Shown: positions 58,007-64,000 of the stretch, piece by piece
How the letters are laid out: each line of letters starts with the position of its first letter
Numbering within the stretch: the stretch's first letter is position 1
Origin: Bacillus sp. AFS055030
GTDB taxonomy: Bacteria > Bacillota > Bacilli > Bacillales > Bacillaceae_G
DNA: 64,000 nucleotides
Direction of reading: 5' to 3'
Assembly: GCF_002574545.1 (NCBI RefSeq)
Contig: NZ_NUGT01000026.1
Location: forward strand, 41,784-105,783
Translations under genes and position numbers: made by a program
The notes under the pieces: generated by a model
The model's database searches: none
The model's input: the letters and a program-made list of their open reading frames with translations, nothing else
Told to the model about the DNA's origin: nothing

Positions 58007-59004
58007 TGATTTGGCACCTGCAATCCAAAATGTTTGTATGTTAAATCAGTTACAATTCGTCCTCTAGGTGTCCTCTGAAGAAATCCAATTTGAAGTAAAT
58101 ATGGCTCATAAACATCTTCAATCGTTTGTGACTCTTCCCCGATCGAAGCTGCAATCGTATCAACCCCAACAGGTCCGCCTTTAAATCGCTCAATGATAGC
58201 TAGTAACAATTTATGATCGATATGGTCTAGACCTGCTTCATCTACCTGCATTTGGATTAATGAGTCTTTTGCTATTTCAAAGGTAATAATTCCACTCCCT
58301 TGAACTTGTGCAAAATCCCTAACTCTTCGTAATAAACGGTTTGCAATTCGAGGTGTTCCACGAGATCTTCTAGCTACCTCTAGGGCAGCATCATTTTCAA
58401 TTTCCATTCCAAATAATTCTGCTGTCCTTTTAACGATCAATGCTAGCTGTTCAACTGTATAAAATTCTAATCGATTTAATACGCCAAAACGATCTCTAAG
58501 TGGTGAAGAAAGGAGACCAGCTCTAGTTGTTGCACCTATTAAAGTAAATGGTGGCAAATCAATTCTTACCGACCTAGCAGTTGCATCCTTTCCAATTACG
58601 ATATCAAAGAAAAAGTCTTCCATTGCTGGGTAAAGTACTTCTTCTACAGTTCGTGGCAATCGGTGAATTTCATCGATAAACAATACATCACCTGGTTGAA
58701 GTGAAGTCAAAATAGCTGCTAAATCTCCAGGACGCTCAATTGCTGGTCCTGAAGTCGTTTTGAATCCAACACCTAGTTCATTCGCAATAATCGCTGCTAA
58801 AGTGGTTTTACCTAATCCAGGAGGACCGTATAATAGAACATGGTCTAAAGACTCATTTCGCATTTTTGCAGCTTCAATAAAAACTTGCAAATTCTTTTTA
58901 ACTTTATCTTGCCCAATATATTCCCTTAATGATTGAGGCCTTAGTGAAAGCTCTTGATCAAGTTCCTCTCCACTACTTTCACTTGATAAAATTCGGTCAT
59001 CCAT
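58003..59004 (-). CDS. ruvB: Holliday junction branch migration helicase RuvB
   Basis: The 333-residue AAA+ protein has [13 protein letters not shown], Walker [10 protein letters not shown], Walker [12 protein letters not shown], sensor [19 protein letters not shown] and a C-terminal winged helix ([10 protein letters not shown]). It forms hexamers that drive branch migration with RuvA. GAGGTG lies eight bases before ATG 59004. It follows ruvA with a few bases between. Confidence 0.97.
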   Translation of the reverse strand: MDDRILSSESSGEELDQELSLRPQSLREYIGQDKVKKNLQVFIEAAKMRNESLDHVLLYGPPGLGKTTLAAIIANELGVGFKTTSGPAIERPGDLAAILTSLQPGDVLFIDEIHRLPRTVEEVLYPAMEDFFFDIVIGKDATARSVRIDLPPFTLIGATTRAGLLSSPLRDRFGVLNRLEFYTVEQLALIVKRTAELFGMEIENDAALEVARRSRGTPRIANRLLRRVRDFAQVQGSGIITFEIAKDSLIQMQVDEAGLDHIDHKLLLAIIERFKGGPVGVDTIAASIGEESQTIEDVYEPYLLQIGFLQRTPRGRIVTDLTYKHFGLQVPNQ

Positions 59005-59009
59005 TCCCA

Positions 59010-59627
59010 TCACCTCTTAGCTTGCAATAGTAATTGAAGTGCTTTTTTAATATATTCATCAGTTGACAGTTTCTCAGTCTTTAATAACGGTGCGATTTTT
59101 TTAACTTCTTTTTCTGCATAGCCTAATGCTTTTAAAGCTTCAATTGCATCATCTAATGAAGATGCTGCATTTTCTTTTTCTTCAACTGCATCTAGATCAG
59201 TAAATAAATCAACTTGAACTGCTCCAAAGACTTTTTCAAGTTTTCCTTTTAAGTCAAGGATCATTTGCCTTGCTGTCTTTTTACCAACACCAGGAAATTT
59301 TGTTAAAAATACCTCATCCTCTTCCTCTATCGCTTGCACAATTTGATTTGGCTCTCCAGTCGCAACAATTGCCAAGGCACCTTTAGGACCGATTCCTGAC
59401 ACACTTAACAATTTTTGAAATAAAGTACGTTCATCTAGTGTTTTAAAACCATATAGCATCATAACATCTTCTCTTACATAATGATGAGTATAAACTTTTA
59501 TGATTTCATTTGAAGGTCTAAAAACATATGGATTAGGAGTAAATAATTGATAGCCCATTCCATTATGATCAATTACTATATATTCTGGTCCAACCCATTC
59601 GATCTTTCCAATTATGTATTCGTACAT
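59010..59627 (-). CDS. ruvA: Holliday junction DNA-binding protein RuvA
   Basis: The 205-residue protein has the OB fold ([19 protein letters not shown]), two helix-hairpin-helix units ([16 protein letters not shown] and [16 protein letters not shown]) and a small C-terminal domain that contacts RuvB ([14 protein letters not shown]). It binds the four-way junction. AAGGGGAGAAAACC precedes ATG. The 190 bases upstream are AT-rich and divergent to a GNAT gene. Confidence 0.97.
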   Translation of the reverse strand: MYEYIIGKIEWVGPEYIVIDHNGMGYQLFTPNPYVFRPSNEIIKVYTHHYVREDVMMLYGFKTLDERTLFQKLLSVSGIGPKGALAIVATGEPNQIVQAIEEEDEVFLTKFPGVGKKTARQMILDLKGKLEKVFGAVQVDLFTDLDAVEEKENAASSLDDAIEALKALGYAEKEVKKIAPLLKTEKLSTDEYIKKALQLLLQAKR

Positions 59628-59816
59628 GGTTTTCTCCCCTTTTTACATGTATTCCATTGTACCATAGATAGAAGAAGGAAAAAAATAGTCGACTGTCGAA
59701 AATAAAAATTTTATACATATGATTTAAATAAAAAATTTATTATAAAAATGACTATAAATATAAGTACACATTTTAAGCACAATACTTAAGAAAATCCATA
59801 GGGAGGCCATTTTGAT

Positions 59817-60374
59817 TTGAACATGTTTCCAATTCTAAAGACCGAGCGACTTTATTTAAGAGAAATTAAAGTCACTGATCTTAATCGAATATTTACTATT
59901 TTATCAAGAGAAGATGTCACCAAATATTATGGACTAGATGCACTAAAAAATAGTAGTGAAGTATTGGACGTCATTCATCAGTTTAGAGAAATGTATGAAA
60001 CGCGCACTGGCATCCGTTGGGGGATGATTGATAGTGAAACAAATAAATTAATCGGAACATGTGGTTTTACTGCGTATCAAGAACGAAACAAAAGGGCTGA
60101 AGTTGGCTATGAACTACACCCAGACTATTGGAGAAAAGGGTTTGCGACAGAAGCTTTAAAAGCATTATTATCATATGGATTTCATATTCTTCAACTAAAT
60201 CGAATTGGAGCGATCGTTTATCCAGAAAATCTACCTTCCCAAAAACTTCTAGAAAAAATAGGATTTACGAATGAGGGGCTACTCCGCAAATATTTAGTAC
60301 AAGGTAGTACAGCGCATGATACTTATGTTTATTCAATTTTGCGAAGTGAATGGGAAAGAAATGAGGTAAAGTGA
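59817..60374 (+). CDS. GNAT acetyltransferase, RimJ/RimL-like
   Basis: The 185-residue product starts with LKTERLYLREIKVTDL, as in RimJ/RimL-type enzymes, and has EVGYELHPDYWRKGFATEALKALLSYGF with the acetyl-CoA loop and NRIGAIVYPENLPSQKLLEKIGF. The target is an N-terminal amine or small molecule, unknown. GGGAGG lies ten bases before TTG 59817 and sixteen before ATG 59823, so the TTG start is favoured. In B. subtilis this ruvA-bofC interval has no GNAT that I recall. Confidence 0.85.
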   Translation: MNMFPILKTERLYLREIKVTDLNRIFTILSREDVTKYYGLDALKNSSEVLDVIHQFREMYETRTGIRWGMIDSETNKLIGTCGFTAYQERNKRAEVGYELHPDYWRKGFATEALKALLSYGFHILQLNRIGAIVYPENLPSQKLLEKIGFTNEGLLRKYLVQGSTAHDTYVYSILRSEWERNEVK

Positions 60375-60395
60375 TTTGAACCTCCAAATACAAAT

Positions 60396-60425
60396 CCACA
60401 AGGAGAATGAATTACCTTGTGGATT
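60396..60425. terminator. Terminator between the GNAT gene and bofC
   Basis: AATCCACAAGG and CCTTGTGGATT form an 11-bp stem with a T-rich tail on the plus strand. bofC converges from the right. Confidence 0.8.
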
Positions 60426-60460
60426 CTTTATTTAGATCATATATAGTTGAATTCCGAAAT

Positions 60461-60970
60461 TCAATTTACGATTCTTTCATACTCTTTTAAATAATGTAAT
60501 AGATAATCGTAATGATTTTTGGTCGATATTTTAATCCCTCTTTCTAGCTGCTTTTGTTTATTTACTTCTAATTTATTCGTATCGATTTGAAAAAAAGATT
60601 CAATAATATTATTTCCACTCGGTACTCCGATATATAAATTTAAAACTCCATTTGGATTTATTCCTAAATAGCCTTTCGACTTCAAAGTAGGTGAAAGATC
60701 ATTTATTTTTTTCAATAGCACGATCTGATCATCATTTTCTTCTATGACTTTCCAACCCTTAAATTCTTTTTTTACTTGTCCCAGCGTTTTGTGTTGATTT
60801 ATATAAATCTCCTCAATCACTTCACCGTTTATATATACTTTATGTAAAATGATTGTAATCCCCTTTTTGTTAGAACTCTGATGAAGATCATTATGAGCTG
60901 CCAATGTTTCAGTTTGTGCTGGAATTAAGAAAGCTAGTAAACAAACAAATAATAAAATGAACTTTTTCAC
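60461..60970 (-). CDS. bofC: Forespore intercompartmental signalling protein BofC
   Basis: The product is 169 residues with an N-terminal secretion signal (KKFILLFVCLLAFLIPAQT). The BofC domains follow: a beta-grasp-like YINGEVIEEIYINQHKTLGQVKK part and the C-terminal YLGINPNGVLNLYIGVP block. In B. subtilis forespore BofC, made under sigma-G, restrains SpoIVB, the signal for pro-sigma-K processing. So a gene controlling sigK activation lies in the same window as sigK. AAGGAG is nine bases before GTG 60970 but only three before ATG 60976, so GTG is chosen. Confidence 0.9.
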   Translation of the reverse strand: MKKFILLFVCLLAFLIPAQTETLAAHNDLHQSSNKKGITIILHKVYINGEVIEEIYINQHKTLGQVKKEFKGWKVIEENDDQIVLLKKINDLSPTLKSKGYLGINPNGVLNLYIGVPSGNNIIESFFQIDTNKLEVNKQKQLERGIKISTKNHYDYLLHYLKEYERIVN

Positions 60971-61087
60971 AAACATCCACTCCTTTAGACAAAATCATAC
61001 AAGCTTTTTTAGTTTGACCTTTCCTTTTATCTTTATCCAAGATGTTTAAAAGTTTTAAAATGCCATTAATCTTCTAAACAAAAAAAA

Positions 61088-61107
61088 CCTAAAGAGTCGT
61101 CTTTAGG
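61088..61107 (-). terminator. Terminator of the TetR-GNAT pair
   Basis: CCTAAAGA and TCTTTAGG form a perfect 8-bp stem with a 4-base loop; on the minus strand eight T residues follow. It lies about 95 bases past the GNAT stop. The interval to bofC (60977-61087) presumably holds the bofC promoter; nothing else is clear. Confidence 0.7.
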
Positions 61108-61200
61108 AAAGGGGTGAAAAAATGTTTTATGAACCTCAATCTAATTTTAGCATTTAACGATTTAAAGAGAATCAAATTAATATGAACACTTTATGAAAAC

Positions 61201-61659
61201 TTAATTAAATTTATTTTCAAATAAAGATATAAAAAAATTAGGTGCCACTTCAATACTTTTTTGAAATTTAAATCCAAATGATTTATATAAATTAATGGCT
61301 GGTAGATTTTCCGATCCTGTTGAAACAATTATCTTTTTCTTTTTGGCAATTTCATTTAAAAAATAATCAACTAATTTACTAGCAATGCCCCGCTTAAAGT
61401 AACTAGGATGTACTACTAGTCTGCATATTTGATACTCGTTTTCGTCTTCTGAATAGGCCAAAAATCCTTTTAAATCATTCTCAATTACATAACCGATAAA
61501 GATTTCTTTGGATTCTCTAATACTTTCGACATTGTCCTTTAATTGCGGTATTCCTTCAAAATTGATTAGCTTTGCCTCTACCATATATGCAGGTAGCTGT
61601 ACATTTAGAATTGAATTTGCCATTTTTTTATCTTTATTGTCTAATTTAAAAATCAACAT
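61201..61659 (-). CDS. GNAT acetyltransferase paired with a TetR regulator
   Basis: The 152-residue product has the GNAT core ICRLVVHPSYFKRGIASKLVDYFL (Q/RxxGxA loop) and STGSENLPAINLYKSFGF. TTAGGAGGAGAAA precedes ATG. It lies 22 bases behind a TetR gene and is probably co-transcribed with it, which suggests induction by a compound it modifies. That link is an inference. The substrate is unknown. Confidence 0.85.
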   Translation of the reverse strand: MLIFKLDNKDKKMANSILNVQLPAYMVEAKLINFEGIPQLKDNVESIRESKEIFIGYVIENDLKGFLAYSEDENEYQICRLVVHPSYFKRGIASKLVDYFLNEIAKKKKIIVSTGSENLPAINLYKSFGFKFQKSIEVAPNFFISLFENKFN

Positions 61660-61681
61660 TTTCTCCTCCTAACCCTGACCT

Positions 61682-62254
61682 CTAATCCTGACCTTTTGAT
61701 AAACCATTTAGGATATAAAAGTTAAATAACTCAGTAATTTTTCTAGGACTTAGTGCTTCGTGCTCTTTCTCCCAATCGATTTTAAGTGTTGTATAAAGTC
61801 GAAACATGACCAAAGCAGTTATTTCTGGATCACATTCAACAATTTCTTTCTTTGCGATTGCTTCTTCAATTTTTTTCTGTATGTATAAAATGATTGATTG
61901 ATTCAACCTTTTTAATGCGTCATGTACTACAGTAGTTCCAATTTCTTTTTGTTCCTGAAGTAACTTTATAGTCAATTCATGTTCATTGTGAAATGCAATA
62001 AATACTTCAATCCCTTTATGAGCTTTTTCAATAAATGAATCTTCATCATGAATGGATTGTTCTGCTAAAAATTTCATTTCAGCAATCAAATTATTAATGA
62101 TTTCATCAAACAATTCTTCTTTATTTTTGAAGAAAGTATAGATTGTTCCCTTTCCAACGTTTGCTTGTTTGGCGATTTGACTCATTGTAGTTGCTTTATA
62201 GCCAAAAATAGTAAATGACTTTGTGGCAGCTTGTAAAATATTTTGCTTTTTCAA
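61682..62254 (-). CDS. TetR family transcriptional regulator
   Basis: The 190-residue protein has an N-terminal TetR helix-turn-helix (ILQAATKSFTIFGYKATTMSQIAKQANV, then GKGTIYTFFKNKEELFDEI) and a helical ligand domain with FRLYTTLKIDWEKEH near the end, resembling FadR/YsiA-type members. GAGGTG lies six bases before TTG 62254; GTG 62263 overlaps that site. An inverted repeat (TTGACCA/TGGTCAA) about 30-55 bases upstream is a likely operator for autoregulation. Confidence 0.85.
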   Translation of the reverse strand: MKKQNILQAATKSFTIFGYKATTMSQIAKQANVGKGTIYTFFKNKEELFDEIINNLIAEMKFLAEQSIHDEDSFIEKAHKGIEVFIAFHNEHELTIKLLQEQKEIGTTVVHDALKRLNQSIILYIQKKIEEAIAKKEIVECDPEITALVMFRLYTTLKIDWEKEHEALSPRKITELFNFYILNGLSKGQD

Positions 62255-62286
62255 AAAACTCACCTCAAAATTCTCTATTTAACCAA

Positions 62287-62311
62287 TTGACCACTTCGTA
62301 CTTATGGTCAA
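62287..62311. promoter_or_regulatory. Candidate TetR operator
   Basis: TTGACCA (62287-62293) and TGGTCAA (62305-62311) are perfect inverted arms of 7 bp separated by 11 bases, placed just upstream of the TetR start. The right arm read on the minus strand also gives a TTGACC -35-like box. Confidence 0.6.
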
Positions 62312-62446
62312 CCTAAAAATCACTTTACCATATTGTTTGAACCTCATCAAACGCATTAGTTAACTATGCTAAAACTAAAATGAATAATTTTTCTAAAGCA
62401 TAGTGAAAACCGATTCCTAAAACTTACTATATTCACGATACTTTAA
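62312..62446. other. AT-rich interval with an inverted repeat
   Basis: No gene is seen. ACTATGCT (62363-62370) and AGCATAGT (62397-62404) are perfect inverted arms with a 26-base spacer. There is no T-run, so it is not an obvious terminator. Confidence 0.4.
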
Positions 62447-62480
62447 AAAAGGAAGAAGCAAGAAAGCTTCTTCCTTTTTA
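62447..62480 (-). terminator. Terminator of the coxA-like gene
   Basis: AAAAAGGAAGAAGC and GCTTCTTCCTTTTT form a perfect 14-bp stem around AAGAAA, 17 bases past the stop codon. Confidence 0.88.
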
Positions 62481-62496
62481 ATGTAAAAATGGCTTG

Positions 62497-63261
62497 TTAT
62501 CGGTTTGGATTAGTAGCATCCTTAACATCATTTTTTACATTACGATACATATGTTTAACATTTTTTTTTGTATCGTATAACACATTTTTAGTGGCATTTG
62601 GAACATTATTTGTAATGTTTTTTAAATTATTTAAAATTGTTCCATCAAATGTTACATATACTTTTTTACCAGTCGTGTATGGTGATAAAGTGTCTTTTAT
62701 TTTAGAACGAAATGCGCTTTGATCAATATTTTCATTTACCAAATCTACTGCAACAAGAACCTGATCACCAACAGCAACCGTGGTTGCATTGTCTACATTT
62801 GACATTTGTTCTACTCGTTTAGAAATTTGGTCAGCAAACTTTCGTTCACCCGCATTCATATTAGTGTTGTAACTAATATTTGTATATGGTACAAGAGGAG
62901 CTGTGTTTAAATCATTATTATAACGAACTTGATCCATTGTGTAGTTTCTATTGAGGTTTCTTCCATATGTTCCATCATGGATTACGCCATCATTAGTATA
63001 CTCACTACCTAATCCTTCATTTATACGATCATTTCCGAAGTGATTATTTCTCTTTGTGAAATAATCTTGGTTATTCGGATAGTTAACGTTTTCATAACGA
63101 TCATTAACAGCATAAGGGTTCGTCGGTCTATTGAAGTTTACTTTATCATAACCAACATTTCTTTTATGGTCATTCATGGCATTATTGTCTGTTCCACAAG
63201 CAGATAATGTTAAAGCTGTTAGCAACGTACCTGTAGCAACGATAAGACCTTTTTTATTCAA
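62497..63261 (-). CDS. coxA: YhcN/YlaJ family sporulation lipoprotein (CoxA-like)
   Basis: The 254-residue product has a lipoprotein signal ending in LSAC (Cys about 22). A long Asn/Tyr/Arg-rich low-complexity stretch (about 30-120) comes next, then a C-terminal YhcN/YlaJ domain (FADQISKRVEQMSNVDNATTVAVGDQVLVAVDL). In B. subtilis CoxA, a spore cortex protein of this family, lies next to safA, as here. GGGAGGG precedes TTG 63261 by seven bases. The Asn-rich linker is longer than I expect for CoxA, so the symbol is given by position. Confidence 0.82.
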   Translation of the reverse strand: MNKKGLIVATGTLLTALTLSACGTDNNAMNDHKRNVGYDKVNFNRPTNPYAVNDRYENVNYPNNQDYFTKRNNHFGNDRINEGLGSEYTNDGVIHDGTYGRNLNRNYTMDQVRYNNDLNTAPLVPYTNISYNTNMNAGERKFADQISKRVEQMSNVDNATTVAVGDQVLVAVDLVNENIDQSAFRSKIKDTLSPYTTGKKVYVTFDGTILNNLKNITNNVPNATKNVLYDTKKNVKHMYRNVKNDVKDATNPNR

Positions 63262-63279
63262 TATAAAACCCTCCCTTTA

Positions 63280-63315
63280 ATTACAACCAATTGTAATACT
63301 AAAATTGTATTACAA
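63280..63315 (-). promoter_or_regulatory. Overlapping inverted repeats before the coxA-like gene
   Basis: ATTACAA (63280-63286), TTGTAATAC (63291-63299) and GTATTACAA (63307-63315) are alternating arms. The middle arm can pair with either side, giving two mutually exclusive hairpins or a cluster of operator half-sites, 20-55 bases before the start codon. Confidence 0.55.
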
Positions 63316-63464
63316 AGTTAGGTTGACCTTTTTAAGTGGATTTTAAATTGTTAATTGATGGTTTGAAATTCATTTTAAGTAAAAAGTGGTCTCTGAAGGC
63401 TTTTACACGGAAATTAAATAAAACTCCAATTTATTCCTGTATCAAAATGGTTAAAATAAAAAAA

Positions 63465-63488
63465 AGACGATTAGAAATTAATCGCCTT
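63465..63488 (-). terminator. Terminator of safA
   Basis: GACGATTA and TAATCGCC pair with one G-U on the minus-strand RNA, followed by eight T residues, fifteen bases past the safA stop. The 63316-63464 interval shows no gene and should hold the coxA-like promoter. Confidence 0.8.
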
Positions 63489-63502
63489 TTACATAAAATT
63501 CT

Positions 63503-64000
63503 TTATTGTTCATCTTCCTCGAAATAAGGCACTCCGTATGAAGACTGATTTTGTGCATAAGGAGTAAATAATTGCGAATTTGGATCAAAATAAGGTTCTG
63601 ATGCATCACGATACATAGGAGTATTAGGTCCTGTAGCATATGGTGACACAACTGGTCCGCCTTGGAACTTTGGATAGTCCATAGCTGGCATTGTTTGTGG
63701 GAAGTTTTCATTTGGTCCCATATATGCCGGTAATGTTTGTGGGAAGTTTGCGTTTGGTCCCATATATGCCGGCATTGTTTGTGGGAAGTTTCCGTTTGGT
63801 CCCATATATGCTGGCATTGTTTGTGGGAAATTTTCATTTGGTCCCATATATGCTGGCATTGTTTGTGGGAAATTTTCATTTGGTCCCATATATGCCGGTA
63901 ATGTTTGTGGGAAGTTTGCGTTCGGTCCCATATATGCCGGTAATGTTTGTGGGAAGTTTGCGTTTGGTCCCATATATGCCGGCATTGTTTGTGGGAAGTT
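63503..64000 (-). CDS. safA: Spore coat morphogenetic protein SafA, C-terminal part
   Basis: The frame enters from beyond 64000 and ends at 63503, leaving about 165 residues. It is built of 14-residue units, xPAYMGPNxNFPQT, seven full copies in a row, then a unique Asp/Ser/Tyr-rich tail (YPKFQGGPVVSPYATGPN, DEDEQ-type end). SafA has an N-terminal LysM domain (outside the window) and a Pro/Met/Tyr-rich repeat C-terminus that recruits the inner coat. Place next to coxA matches B. subtilis. Without the LysM part the call rests on repeats and synteny. Confidence 0.8.
   Translation of the reverse strand, partial: NFPQTMPAYMGPNANFPQTLPAYMGPNANFPQTLPAYMGPNENFPQTMPAYMGPNENFPQTMPAYMGPNGNFPQTMPAYMGPNANFPQTLPAYMGPNENFPQTMPAMDYPKFQGGPVVSPYATGPNTPMYRDASEPYFDPNSQLFTPYAQNQSSYGVPYFEEDEQ
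63692..64000. repeat. 42-bp coding tandem repeat in safA
   Basis: Seven complete 42-bp units and 15 bases of an eighth run to the window edge and beyond. Each encodes 14 residues; position 1 alternates Met/Leu and position 9 varies Ala, Glu, Gly. Neighbouring units are nearly identical in DNA, so copy number may vary between strains and may be mis-assembled. Confidence 0.92.

Noticed and set aside
61122..61157. 11-residue plus-strand peptide (MFYEPQSNFSI) behind a good GGGGTG site
   Set aside because: The hairpin just upstream is explained as the terminator of the minus-strand GNAT gene, no plus promoter is seen and so short a frame can be chance.
63478..63879. 133-codon frame overlapping safA on the same strand
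   Set aside because: It is the out-of-frame reading of the 42-bp repeats (HIWDQ units) and has no ribosome binding site.
63692..64000. CRISPR-like array from regular 42-bp repeats
   Set aside because: Repeats are directly adjacent without unique spacers and translate in frame as a coat protein repeat.

Overview
This window is a chromosomal segment from a low-GC, endospore-forming Bacillaceae bacterium. The evidence is the AT-rich sequence, strong AGGAGG-type ribosome binding sites, U-tailed hairpin terminators, three T-box leaders and a set of sporulation genes (sigK, spoVB, bofC, a coxA-like lipoprotein gene, safA). Gene order closely follows the Bacillus subtilis yrhC-mtnN-greA-alaS-recD2-mnmA-cymR-aspS-hisS-relA-recJ-secDF-tgt-ruvAB-safA backbone as I remember it. 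Most genes lie on the minus strand. The species cannot be fixed from the sequence alone.

Layout: 1-1704 (+) holds the end of a CPBP membrane protease, a FluC/CrcB fluoride channel pair and a GNAT acetyltransferase. 1770-5849 (-) holds an M29 aminopeptidase and a tyrosine-type T-box-aroA-tyrA operon. 6036-6755 (+) is an uninterrupted sigK encoding pro-sigma-K. 6828-11024 is a break in the usual synteny: yrhC, a GC-rich structured repeat, a TetR/ABC-2 exporter operon with two perfect operators around its promoter, then mtnN. 11179-20548 (-) holds yrrS, pbpI, greA, udk, the tRNA U34 hydroxylation/methylation trio trhP2-trhP1-trmR, mltG, yrzB, ruvX and ireB. 20663-31932 (-) holds T-box-alaS, an AI-2E family permease, a frameshifted GNAT, yrzQ/yrzR-like small genes, recD2, a TPR protein, mnmA, iscS and cymR. 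32234-37532 is an accessory stretch around rarA with several lineage-restricted genes, including a 586-residue membrane-anchored protein I cannot name and an RsfA-like Myb-domain protein. 37613-51994 (-) holds tcdA, T-box-hisS-aspS, small genes, dtd, relA, apt, recJ, a cation diffusion facilitator, secDF and comN. 52152-64000 holds spoVB, yetF-like and yrzE-like membrane proteins, yajC-tgt-queA, yrzS-ruvB-ruvA, GNATs, bofC, a TetR gene, a coxA-like gene and the repeat-rich C-terminus of safA, which runs off the window.

Functional themes: translation and tRNA quality dominate (alaS, hisS, aspS, dtd, mnmA+iscS, trhP1/P2+trmR, tcdA, tgt+queA), with stringent response and purine salvage (relA, apt), recombination and repair (recD2, rarA, recJ, ruvX, ruvAB) and late sporulation. 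Prephenate links two parts: aroA-tyrA controls flux through it, and the TrhP proteins are reported to need it for tRNA hydroxylation.

The least explained items are the GC-rich structured repeat at 7232-7445 with three apparent decayed relatives, the 33121-34881 gene, the overlapping Asp/His codons in the hisS leader specifier, a TetR gene with no ordinary start codon at its ribosome binding site, two terminator hairpins that swallow the next gene's Shine-Dalgarno, and a set of mutually exclusive inverted repeats upstream of the coxA-like gene. I saw no CRISPR array, insertion sequence, prophage, rRNA or tRNA gene. I found no complete new multi-gene system that I could defend.
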